Source: Dyadobacter linearis
GTDB lineage: Bacteria; Bacteroidota; Bacteroidia; Cytophagales; Spirosomataceae
Direction of reading: 5' to 3'
NCBI RefSeq assembly: GCF_907165045.1
Contig: NZ_CAJRAU010000001.1
Span: 1,054,001 to 1,118,000 of the forward strand
Length of the DNA stretch: 64,000 bases
The notes under the pieces were generated by a model. The model saw only the letters and a list, made by a program, of their open reading frames with translations. It ran no database searches and was not told where the DNA came from. A program made the translations under genes and the position numbers. Below are positions 1 to 7,737 of the stretch, piece after piece (the first letter of the stretch is position 1; each line of letters opens with the position of its first letter).

Positions 1-555
1 AACGCTCGTTTCATGGTCCTGAAAAATCAGATCAGCCCGCATTTTCTTTTCAATAACCTGAGCGTACTTTCTTCGCTGGTAGAGTCCGGATCGGAGAAAT
101 CGAGTGAATTTATCCAACAACTTTCACAGGCCTACCGTTATATTCTCGAACAGGCGGAGCTGCATCAGATCAGCCTGCAAGAGGAGATCCGATTTTTGGA
201 AACTTATACCTATTTGCTCAGGATGCGGTTTAAGGACAAAATTGTAATGGACTTACAGCTTTTGCCGGACGATCTGCAACGATATTCGGTGATCCCGCTC
301 ACGTTGCAGCTGCTGATTGAAAATGCGGTGAAGCATAATACCATGTCCGCCGCTAATCCGCTGCTGATCAGCGTTTCCATAGATTCAGGTTGGCTGGTAG
401 TCAGTAATCCGTTACAGCTTCGGAAACTGAGTGAACCTACAACCGGGCTGGGCCTGAAAAATATTGTAAACAGGTACCGGTTATTGCTTGACAAACAAGT
501 TGTGATCGAAAAAAATAGTACGCATTTTGTCGTAAAAATCCCTCTCATAGCATGA
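1..555 (+). CDS. LytS/YehU-type sensor histidine kinase, 5' end missing
   Basis: C-terminal part of a membrane sensor kinase that phosphorylates the LytTR regulator encoded next. The frame is open from base 1, so the ATG at 13 is probably internal and the sensor and membrane part lies outside the window. The visible 184 residues hold the His_kinase box with its phosphoacceptor in 'ISPHFLFNNL', then an ATPase domain with an N box 'LLIENAVKHN' and a glycine box 'GLGLKNI'. The stop overlaps the next ATG by 4 bases, so the pair is translationally coupled. The domain assignment is firm; the signal sensed cannot be told from this fragment. Confidence 0.9.
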   Translation, partial: NARFMVLKNQISPHFLFNNLSVLSSLVESGSEKSSEFIQQLSQAYRYILEQAELHQISLQEEIRFLETYTYLLRMRFKDKIVMDLQLLPDDLQRYSVIPLTLQLLIENAVKHNTMSAANPLLISVSIDSGWLVVSNPLQLRKLSEPTTGLGLKNIVNRYRLLLDKQVVIEKNSTHFVVKIPLIA

Positions 556-1304
556 AAGTACTGATCATTGAGGACGAGGAACTGAGTGCGGAAAGGCTGG
601 AAAACCTGCTTCTCGGCATTGACAGGGATATTCACGTGCTGGCTATTATACCCTCGGTTTTTGAAACAATTACTTATTTTCAAAACCCCACCAACATCCA
701 GCCCGACCTCATTTTTCTGGATATTCACCTCGAAGACGACAACGGTTTCCGCATTGTAGAGAGCCTGAACCTGATGATCCCGATCATTTTCACGACTGCA
801 TTCGACGATTATATGCTGAAAGCTTTCAAAACACACAGCATTGACTACCTGCTGAAACCGATCAATCCGCTGGAATTGCAGGCTTCTATATTGAAGTTCA
901 GGAAATTAAATATACCTGCCGATCCGAAAATGAGTGTTCCGGCAAACGAGATTTCGGTTGAGAAATACAAGGATCGGTTTCTGGTTACGGCCGGCTCGCG
1001 GATATTTACATTCAAAACGTCAGAAATCGCCTATTTCACGATCGAGGAGCGGGCAACATTCCTGCGGCTTTTCGACGGCCGCCATTTTGCGGTGGAATAT
1101 AGTCTGGAAAAATTGACGCAGTTATTAGACCCCGCTGACTTTTTCCGCGTTAACCGCACATTCCTGATCTCGATCAACGCGATTAAAGATATTCATGCGA
1201 TTTCCGCAGGAAAGCTGAAAATTGAGCTGGCCCCCGCCGCTTCGCAGGAAGTTTTCGTCAGCTCGGAGCGCATTACAGAGTTTAAAATCTGGCTTGGGCG
1301 CTGA
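552..1304 (+). CDS. LytTR-family response regulator
   Basis: 250-residue cytoplasmic regulator with an N-terminal receiver domain (about residues 1-120) and a C-terminal LytTR DNA-binding domain (about 143-245). The acidic pocket is at E7-D8-E9, the phosphoacceptor is D57 in 'LIFLDIHL', and the conserved lysine lies in 'DYLLKP'. The length is normal for the family. It overlaps the upstream kinase by 4 bases, so it is its cognate partner. Targets are unknown; the next genes on the same strand, an AraC-like regulator and an oxidoreductase, begin 123 bases downstream. Confidence 0.93.
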   Translation: MKVLIIEDEELSAERLENLLLGIDRDIHVLAIIPSVFETITYFQNPTNIQPDLIFLDIHLEDDNGFRIVESLNLMIPIIFTTAFDDYMLKAFKTHSIDYLLKPINPLELQASILKFRKLNIPADPKMSVPANEISVEKYKDRFLVTAGSRIFTFKTSEIAYFTIEERATFLRLFDGRHFAVEYSLEKLTQLLDPADFFRVNRTFLISINAIKDIHAISAGKLKIELAPAASQEVFVSSERITEFKIWLGR

Positions 1305-1427
1305 AAAACTGTTCCAGTTCTGCATTAGAAATGCCCGTTTCAGTGCCGGAAAAAGGGCTTTCCGACATTTACAATTTCAACTGATAGGAGGATTGAGGAA
1401 TTTGAGGTAAACAAAAATTCACTCGAA

Positions 1428-2219
1428 ATGTCCGCGGTCAGGTTTAGTGTGCATAAAAAATTCCACCTCCTCCAAAGCAAAACCAGTATTTGGGAGGCGA
1501 GTCCGGAAGAGCTGCGGCATTACCGGCTGATATTCATCCTGTCTGGCAACGGACAATTTGTGCTCGACGGAAAAATAGCTGCGTATGCCAAATCAGGATT
1601 GATTTTGCTGAAACCAGATCAGCAACCGGTTTTTCAGGAAGACCGCGGTACCGAGATTTTTGTGATCGCATTCCATACTTTCCTGGCAGACGATTTTCAG
1701 AAAAAGAAAGCATTTGACCCAGATTTTGCGGACACTTACAAGCAGGCCGAAAATCTTTGCAACAATACCAGGCTCACCCAGGGAAGGCCCCTCCCCAACG
1801 AGCGCGACGGCCAGACGATCGCTTACCTGATCAACCAGATCGCATTTGAAATCAGCCAGAAACAATCTTCGCACGTGAAACTGATTAAAGGTAGTATCGA
1901 CCTGATCATCACGATTCTGGCGCGGAATAACTTTGAAACCAAGAAAAACGAAGAAAAATCGTCACAGCAGGTGCTCACCGAACGCATGATCGAATACCTG
2001 AAAAGCGAGCTGCAACAGAACAAAACCATTCGTATTCCAGAACTGCTTTTGCACTTCAATACGTCCGAGGAGGTTGCCAATCTTTGCATGATGAACAGTA
2101 CCGGGATGTCGCTGCGCAATTTTATCATTAAATACAAAGCTGACCTCTTCAAAAGCCGCATGCTGAAAGTAGATGTGGGAGAAATTTCGTCTTTTGTCAA
2201 AAATCACCTGACAACCTAA
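1428..2219 (+). CDS. AraC-like transcriptional regulator with shortened DNA-binding domain
   Basis: 263 residues. The first half resembles the cupin-like sensing domain of AraC proteins, with an alternating strand pattern around 'LIFILSGNGQFVLDG' and 'GLILLKPDQQPVF'. The C-terminal part 'IPELLLHFNTSEEV...MSLRNFIIKYK' matches the first AraC helix-turn-helix and linker helix. The second helix-turn-helix is largely absent because the protein ends about 17 residues later. It may bind DNA weakly, as an oligomer, or not at all. It starts at an ATG after a 123-base gap from the LytTR gene and ends 17 bases before the next gene, so it may be cotranscribed with that oxidoreductase. Confidence 0.7.
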   Translation: MSAVRFSVHKKFHLLQSKTSIWEASPEELRHYRLIFILSGNGQFVLDGKIAAYAKSGLILLKPDQQPVFQEDRGTEIFVIAFHTFLADDFQKKKAFDPDFADTYKQAENLCNNTRLTQGRPLPNERDGQTIAYLINQIAFEISQKQSSHVKLIKGSIDLIITILARNNFETKKNEEKSSQQVLTERMIEYLKSELQQNKTIRIPELLLHFNTSEEVANLCMMNSTGMSLRNFIIKYKADLFKSRMLKVDVGEISSFVKNHLTT

Positions 2220-2236
2220 CCCCTGAGACCACATCA

Positions 2237-3520
2237 ATGAGTATTCATACCAATAGGAGAGATTTTGTTAAAATGGCCGGGCTAGGTGCGCTCGGCTTTT
2301 CTATTCTGCCATCACTTTATGGAAAAGTTGCCGCCAGTGACCGCGTCCGCGTGGCGCATATCGGGCTGGGCGGAATGGGAAATAACCACATGAAATGGTT
2401 TGCCAACCTGCCGGAAGTCGAGATCGTGGCGCTTTGCGACGTCGATGAGCTGCACCTGGGCGAGACCAAGCAACGATTGCTCGAAATGCAGCCGAATGCA
2501 AAAGTAGATACTTACGGCGACTTCCGCCGGATACTGGAACGTAAGGATATTGATGCAATAACGGTGGCCACGCCGGACCACTGGCACGCGCAGATCGCCG
2601 CACTGGCGTTTCAGGCTGGCAAGGATGTGTACGGCGAAAAACCGCTTTCCTACAATTTGGGTGAGGGTAAAATGATGTTAAAGAACCTGGAAAAATACGA
2701 GCGGGTATTTCAAATGGGCAACCAGATCCATGCAGGGGACAATTTCCACCGGGTGGTAGAGATCATTAAGTCCGGCGCGATCGGCAAGGTCAGTACCGTG
2801 CGGCTGTGGAAAACTGCGAATGCAAAAGATATCGGCTCGCCCGTGGCGCAGGCTGTACCCAAGACGCTGGACTGGGATATGTGGCTTGGCCCCGCGCCTT
2901 TTACCGAATACATTCCCGAAAAATGTCACTTCACATACCGCTATTTTCTTGACTATTCGGGAGGCGAATTTGCTGATTTCTGGTGTCACATTGCCGACGT
3001 GGTCTATTCCTCGCTCGCGCCGCAGGGGCTTAAAAAGATCAATGCACACGGCGAAGCTTTTAGCGGAATAGCGGACGCGCCGAAGATCCTGAATGTGGAT
3101 TACGAATTTGAAAACTTGAAAATATTATGGACCATGGCACCGCCTAATGTGCCGGGAGCCGCAGGAACGGGCATAGGCGCCTATTTCGAGGGAGACAGGG
3201 GCACGCTCATTTGCGATTATAACACCCGGTCGATCACGATCAATGGCGAAACGATGACCGATATTGCAACCATCCCGATCACAAATCCAAGGTCGCCGGG
3301 ACATCAGCAAAATTTTATAGATTCTGTCAAATCCAGGAAACAGCCTGAGTCCAACCTCGTTTACGCACGAGAAATGACGATACCGATGCATTTGGGGCTG
3401 ATCTCCTACCGGCTTAAACGGGAACTTACCTGGAATGCGGAGAAGGAAAAGTTTGTCGGCGACAAAGAGGCAAACCGATTGCTTTCGCGGAAGCCGCGTA
3501 AAAAGTGGGATCTGGCGTAA
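2237..3520 (+). CDS. Tat-exported Gfo/Idh/MocA-family oxidoreductase
   Basis: 427-residue NAD(P)-dependent oxidoreductase, probably acting on a sugar or cyclitol in the periplasm. A twin-arginine signal is seen at R7-R8 followed by a hydrophobic stretch to about residue 34. The Rossmann motif G43-x-G45-x-x-G48 begins the N-terminal nucleotide domain, and the family's 'EKP' motif is at 134-136. The C-terminal alpha/beta domain fills the rest. Cofactor-containing Tat-exported members are common in Bacteroidota, where the cofactor is thought to be folded in before export. The substrate is not deducible. It follows the AraC-like gene by 17 bases. Confidence 0.92.
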   Translation: MSIHTNRRDFVKMAGLGALGFSILPSLYGKVAASDRVRVAHIGLGGMGNNHMKWFANLPEVEIVALCDVDELHLGETKQRLLEMQPNAKVDTYGDFRRILERKDIDAITVATPDHWHAQIAALAFQAGKDVYGEKPLSYNLGEGKMMLKNLEKYERVFQMGNQIHAGDNFHRVVEIIKSGAIGKVSTVRLWKTANAKDIGSPVAQAVPKTLDWDMWLGPAPFTEYIPEKCHFTYRYFLDYSGGEFADFWCHIADVVYSSLAPQGLKKINAHGEAFSGIADAPKILNVDYEFENLKILWTMAPPNVPGAAGTGIGAYFEGDRGTLICDYNTRSITINGETMTDIATIPITNPRSPGHQQNFIDSVKSRKQPESNLVYAREMTIPMHLGLISYRLKRELTWNAEKEKFVGDKEANRLLSRKPRKKWDLA

Positions 3521-3538
3521 ATATGAAAAGTAAGTAAA

Positions 3539-3584
3539 GCGGGGCTATCTGACCAGGGATTTGAAGAGGTCGTAATAGCCCCGC
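3539..3584. repeat. Inverted repeat at a convergent gene end
   Basis: Two perfect 10-base arms (3539-3548 and 3575-3584) flank a 26-base loop. The repeat spans the stop codon and last codons of the minus-strand glycosyltransferase and lies 18 bases past the oxidoreductase stop. There is no strong T tract, so it may be a weak bidirectional terminator or an mRNA 3' stabiliser. Confidence 0.4.
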
Positions 3585-4705
3585 ACCATTTTTTCCCAAC
3601 CAAAATTTTCAATTGTATACTGCCTGAATGCGGCTTTGTGCTCGTTTGGCTGCGTGCTGGCGATCACTTCATTGATACGCTCCGCCCAGATTTTTGCATT
3701 TCCCGACGGAAGCAGATACCCATTTTTTCCATCCTGGATCGCGTCGGGGATTCCGTCAATATCAGCTGCGAAAACAGTTGCACCGGCCATAACAGCTTCC
3801 AGACATACCAAACCAAAACCCTCCATATCGCCTGCTACCTTGATATTTGGCATAATAAAGGCGGCCGACTGCGATAGTAACAACTGCACTTCGGTCGTGG
3901 GTAATCTTTTCAAATGCTTCACACGCTCCGCGACTTCGGGCTCTTGAAACAATTGCCGCAAAGGCGCATTATCAGTAGGAAAACCAAGGAAAAGTGAAAT
4001 TTTTCCGGCTGGCTTTTTAGGCAAACGGGAAAGCAATCTTTCTGTACCGCCCGCGACAGGTTCGTATGCACCGACTAAAAGCACGAGAAAATTCCCTTTC
4101 AATAACGGGACCACATTTTCAATAAACCACGACATTCCTTTTCGCCTGACTGGCCGGCCCAATGCCAGCAATATCCGCTCGCCACGGTAGTCAATACCAT
4201 GATTAGCAAGCATTTCGGTCAACGTAATCGGACTTTTGGCTATTTCAATCCTGGTATCAACGCCATTTGGAATTACTACTATTTTATTTTTATCAATCCC
4301 CAAACGCTGCGCCTCGGAGGCGGTCGCGCGGCTCACGGCGATCAGCTTATCGAAACGGTTGAAGCGGGGAAGGATGAATTTGTGATAGATCTTACTCGGA
4401 AAAACCACGTCGAGCCCGTGCAGGGTTGCAGTACGTTTCAGGTGATTATATCCTTTGTGGCGGGAGCAAAATGCGGCGATCAGGCCGTCGTTGAAATGGA
4501 TGATACTGATGCCGGGATTGTCGGCGCAGGTTCGCAGTATTCTCTTTTTCAGTAATAAAAAGTAGCTCACTGTGCTTTCATTCCCGTCAAAAACAATGCG
4601 GTGCACTTTGCAATGCCGCTCCATTCCGGTGATCAGCTCGTAGCTCTGCTTTTCCATTCCGCCTACTGCCGGGGGATATTTATGGCTGACAAATAATATC
4701 TCCAT
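3545..4705 (-). CDS. GT4-family glycosyltransferase
   Basis: 386-residue cytoplasmic or membrane-associated retaining glycosyltransferase of GT-B fold. The N-terminal glycine-rich acceptor motif 'HKYPPAVGGMEKQ' and the C-terminal EX7E signature (E295 and E303 in 'EGFGLVCLE') place it in GT4, using a nucleotide-sugar donor. It is the last gene of a three-gene minus-strand unit, 5 bases after the flippase-like gene. The grouping with another GT4 and a lysylphosphatidylglycerol-synthase-type membrane protein points to assembly of a glycolipid or cell-surface glycan. The sugar specificity cannot be read from sequence. Confidence 0.9.
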   Translation of the reverse strand: MEILFVSHKYPPAVGGMEKQSYELITGMERHCKVHRIVFDGNESTVSYFLLLKKRILRTCADNPGISIIHFNDGLIAAFCSRHKGYNHLKRTATLHGLDVVFPSKIYHKFILPRFNRFDKLIAVSRATASEAQRLGIDKNKIVVIPNGVDTRIEIAKSPITLTEMLANHGIDYRGERILLALGRPVRRKGMSWFIENVVPLLKGNFLVLLVGAYEPVAGGTERLLSRLPKKPAGKISLFLGFPTDNAPLRQLFQEPEVAERVKHLKRLPTTEVQLLLSQSAAFIMPNIKVAGDMEGFGLVCLEAVMAGATVFAADIDGIPDAIQDGKNGYLLPSGNAKIWAERINEVIASTQPNEHKAAFRQYTIENFGWEKMVRGYYDLFKSLVR

Positions 4706-4710
4706 ACCGA

Positions 4711-5712
4711 TCAGGATATCGCTTTTTTAGTGCGGGCAAACAATGCGTAAAACAATGCGCCCATTAATATCCAGAACAGCTGACGCGTGCGCCTCAATGC
4801 CGAAACTGAGATCCATAAAGTAGCACTTGTAATACCTATCACTGCGAGCATGAGCTTGTTACCTATTTCTTCCACGCCAATTTGCCCCGGCACAAATGCA
4901 CCCGCGGACTTGACGAGCACGACGCCCATATCGAGCAAAAGTCCGTGCATGAGCGTCACATCATAACCCAGCAATTTGAGGATTATATAAAATTCCACAG
5001 ATCCGATCAGCCAGTGAAGCAGGAAGCAAATGAATGCAAAAACGAGTTCACGCGGATGTTTTAAGGCAAATTGATAAAGCGCAATTCGCAGTTCCCGTAT
5101 CTTGCCACTCACTTTTTGCAGCCGGCTTTGTGTAGAACTTGTCTCAGTTGCTGCCTCCAATTTCCCCGCCTTTTTAACCCAAAAAAAACAAAAACCAGCC
5201 AGCAGCAATATCGCCGCCACCATTACTGCGAGCAACCCAGGCGGCAGCAACCCAGCGCCCGGTCCGCTGCCCGAAACCAGCCAGATCATCGCTGCAACCA
5301 GTAATACCAGCTGACTTAATATCATCAAAAACCGGTAAATGATCACGGAAGTCAAGGCAGGTTGCTGGTCAATTCCGTAGGGTTTTAACAGAAAAACCTT
5401 GAACATATCCCCACCGGCGACACTCGCAGGATTGAATGCGCCGACAGATTCACTGATGTGCCTGACAACAAAGATCTTTGCGTGTGAAATGTGTTTTTTT
5501 GATTCGCCCAGACAAAACCACCACCCTATCGCACCAAACCAGTAGGCAACGAACGTACTGACAATCACCCAGATAAACCCTGCACCTGCATTTTGCAAAG
5601 CACTTTTCACCTCCGCAAGATCGGTGTGCCGGATAAATTGAAATAACAGGATCAGGATACTTAGTACCAGGATGATCTTGAAAATACGAATATGAGCGGG
5701 ACTAATTTTCAA
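4711..5712 (-). CDS. Flippase-like integral membrane protein (UPF0104 / lysylphosphatidylglycerol synthase membrane domain)
   Basis: 333 residues with about eight hydrophobic segments, for example near residues 11-27, 42-62, 111-145, 150-176 and 219-245, and a short basic C terminus. It matches the membrane domain of lysylphosphatidylglycerol synthases without the catalytic aminoacyl transferase half. Such stand-alone forms are commonly found beside glycosyltransferases and are proposed to flip lipid-linked products. Its start overlaps the end of the upstream glycosyltransferase gene by 11 bases, and the next glycosyltransferase follows 5 bases later, so the three are made together. Confidence 0.85.
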   Translation of the reverse strand: MKISPAHIRIFKIILVLSILILLFQFIRHTDLAEVKSALQNAGAGFIWVIVSTFVAYWFGAIGWWFCLGESKKHISHAKIFVVRHISESVGAFNPASVAGGDMFKVFLLKPYGIDQQPALTSVIIYRFLMILSQLVLLVAAMIWLVSGSGPGAGLLPPGLLAVMVAAILLLAGFCFFWVKKAGKLEAATETSSTQSRLQKVSGKIRELRIALYQFALKHPRELVFAFICFLLHWLIGSVEFYIILKLLGYDVTLMHGLLLDMGVVLVKSAGAFVPGQIGVEEIGNKLMLAVIGITSATLWISVSALRRTRQLFWILMGALFYALFARTKKAIS

Positions 5713-6877
5713 GTTCTAGTTTTTCGATGGGTGCGGTCAACGCGATCAGGTCGCTAAAATAAACCCTGGCGAGTTCATCCCAATCATAACTCTGGCTGTA
5801 TTGAACAGCATTTTGACTCAATCTTGCCTGCAAAGAAGGATTTTCTATGACTTCCCTGATTTTTTCAACGTAGGCCGCCGCTTCGTACGGACTGCATTTG
5901 TACCCATTTTCACCTTCTTCAATAAAGTCCCGGCTACCGCCACCGTCGGCTACGACAGGTACCAATCCCGACGCCATTGCTTCCAGAACTACATTTCCGA
6001 AAGTTTCGGACACGGAGGGGAATACGAAAACAGAAGCCGATGCATATAAAACCGAAAGCTGCTCGTGACCTAGTCGCCCCGGAAAAATAGCACCGGGCAT
6101 ACGCGCCTCGCAATCTTTCCTGGCAACTCCGTCTCCAACTACGATGAAATTATAGGAAAGCCCCCCGGACCGGACCAGCTCATAAATCGAGATCAGCGTT
6201 TCGAGGTTTTTTTCCCAAACCAGCCTGCTGGCGAAAAGAATGGTGGGTTTGGTGTTTCCCGTGAGGGTTTGCAGATAATTTTCGTCCTTTTTACCGGGAG
6301 AAAAAAGTCCCGTATCCATGCCTCGCTTCCATATCTTCATGTTCTTTGGTGACATTCCTGCCTCAACCAATTCTTTTGCAATACTGGTTGAAGGAATGTA
6401 AACTTTGTCACACTGGTCATAAAATTCGTTCTGATACTTTCTGGTGAGGCTTTCGACCGGTTTGATCAGAAACGGCAGGTATTTGAGATAATAGGCAATG
6501 TAACTGACGAAATGCGTGTGGTAAATGCTGGTTACGGGCAACGATTTGTTGCGCGCATATTTGAGCGCAAAATGCCCTAGAAACGACGGAGTAGCAATAT
6601 GTACAAGATCAGGAGCAAAATGATCAAGTTTTTCCCACGTTCCTTCCGGCGCGCGGCCGGGCATTCCGATCACGTAATTTCTATTAAATGGAATCCGCAG
6701 AGATGGAATTTTCAGGCAATCAAAACCAAAAATCTGGTCAGGGCCGCTGGCGCAGATGAAGAGGAATTCGAATCTTTCGTGGTCGATCCTTTCAAAAAGC
6801 TGGAACATGGTCCGCGCTGCTCCGTCAAAATCGGCAATCAGGATCTCTGCGAAAAAGGCAACCTTAACTTTCCTCAT
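5702..6877 (-). CDS. GT4-family glycosyltransferase (MgtA/PimB-like)
   Basis: 391 residues, GT-B fold. The N-terminal domain carries the glycolipid-acceptor type loop 'DFDGAARTM'. The C-terminal donor domain has 'FASRLVWEKN' and the EX7E motif E291/E299 in 'ETFGNVVLE'. The overall pattern is that of glycosyltransferases using phosphatidylinositol or diacylglycerol acceptors (MgtA/PimB group), so a membrane lipid acceptor is likely; this is inference. It is first in the minus-strand operon with the flippase-like protein and a second GT4. The start ATG gives a normal N terminus with a beta strand immediately after it. Confidence 0.9.
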   Translation of the reverse strand: MRKVKVAFFAEILIADFDGAARTMFQLFERIDHERFEFLFICASGPDQIFGFDCLKIPSLRIPFNRNYVIGMPGRAPEGTWEKLDHFAPDLVHIATPSFLGHFALKYARNKSLPVTSIYHTHFVSYIAYYLKYLPFLIKPVESLTRKYQNEFYDQCDKVYIPSTSIAKELVEAGMSPKNMKIWKRGMDTGLFSPGKKDENYLQTLTGNTKPTILFASRLVWEKNLETLISIYELVRSGGLSYNFIVVGDGVARKDCEARMPGAIFPGRLGHEQLSVLYASASVFVFPSVSETFGNVVLEAMASGLVPVVADGGGSRDFIEEGENGYKCSPYEAAAYVEKIREVIENPSLQARLSQNAVQYSQSYDWDELARVYFSDLIALTAPIEKLELEN

Positions 6878-6964
6878 TTCCTTGCTTTAATCTGCTAATG
6901 TAGCTCCCGGAGATTTCCTGCGGGTTAAATTTTTGTTAACATTACGTCAACTCAATTTCCGTTC

Positions 6965-7552
6965 CTAATTAGCCGCGCTTAGTTTTTCGAGCAAATGTTC
7001 CCCAAGCGGAGACAACGTGTAGCCAGGCTCGTGACTGATCGTCAAGCCCAGGTTTTTGAGCTTTCGTACATTCAGTTTCAGCCATTCTTTTTCTTTTTTT
7101 GCTTTGATTGCAAGGTCAGCGGCGCTCAGCATCGGGTTTTCCTGAATTGCTTTGAGGATTTTGATCGTCCATTTACCCTGGTTACTGCCAATGTCGAGGC
7201 GTCTCAGCTTTTCAACCAGATCATCAAATTCCTCATCGTTAACCTCTACTGGTTCCTTCATTGCTAATGCCGGATCTACCGAAATATAGCGCACTTCCAT
7301 TTTATAGATCGTCCCCTCACTGATTTTGTCTAGCAGGGATAACAGTCTGTTCACATCAGAAAAACCCGCCTGGTTTGCTTCCTGTTCGGAAATGTCGTCC
7401 CTTTTATATTCACTTAGTGAAGAAATTTCAATGATTCCGACAGAGGTTTGAATGCGGCTGCCGGCACTTACGTCCGCTTTTTTCCATTTCCGGAAAGCGA
7501 GTGAAATTTTGCCGGACCTGATACCTTCGAGATGATTTACTGTAAATAGCAT
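6965..7552 (-). CDS. ASCH (PUA-like) domain protein with C-terminal winged helix
   Basis: 195 residues. The N-terminal half has the pattern of ASCH domains: 'LEGIRSGKISLAFRKW', then 'GSRIQTSVGIIEI', 'ISEQEANQAGF' and a final strand near 'IYKMEVRYI'. ASCH domains are PUA-related and are thought to bind RNA or modified nucleotides. Residues from about 125 onward read as a winged helix: 'ILKAIQENPMLSAADLA', then a recognition-helix-like 'EWLKLNVRKLKNLGLT' and a wing. No enzymatic motif was recognised. It stands alone between divergent neighbours, with 185 bases upstream shared with the DUF4394 gene. Confidence 0.7.
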   Translation of the reverse strand: MLFTVNHLEGIRSGKISLAFRKWKKADVSAGSRIQTSVGIIEISSLSEYKRDDISEQEANQAGFSDVNRLLSLLDKISEGTIYKMEVRYISVDPALAMKEPVEVNDEEFDDLVEKLRRLDIGSNQGKWTIKILKAIQENPMLSAADLAIKAKKEKEWLKLNVRKLKNLGLTISHEPGYTLSPLGEHLLEKLSAAN

Positions 7553-7688
7553 TTGTTGAGAATTTTGGATACAAAAAAAGGGAATAAATCGACCAATCCA
7601 TCAAACAAAAATCTCTTTAATCCTTCACATTAAAATGAGATTAAAAGTGAATTAAATTTTTTTGGGCTGTTTTAATCGTATCGTGCTG

Positions 7689-7711
7689 TTTCGACGTATA
7701 TCGAGTCGAAA
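7689..7711. promoter_or_regulatory. Inverted repeat in the divergent promoter region before the DUF4394 gene
   Basis: Perfect 7-base arms TTTCGAC (7689-7695) and GTCGAAA (7705-7711) around a 9-base spacer, 27 bases before the ATG at 7738. The position fits an operator or a small 5' leader hairpin. No regulator can be named. Confidence 0.35.
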
Positions 7712-7737
7712 CTATTTCACATTTCAATAAGCAGCTT

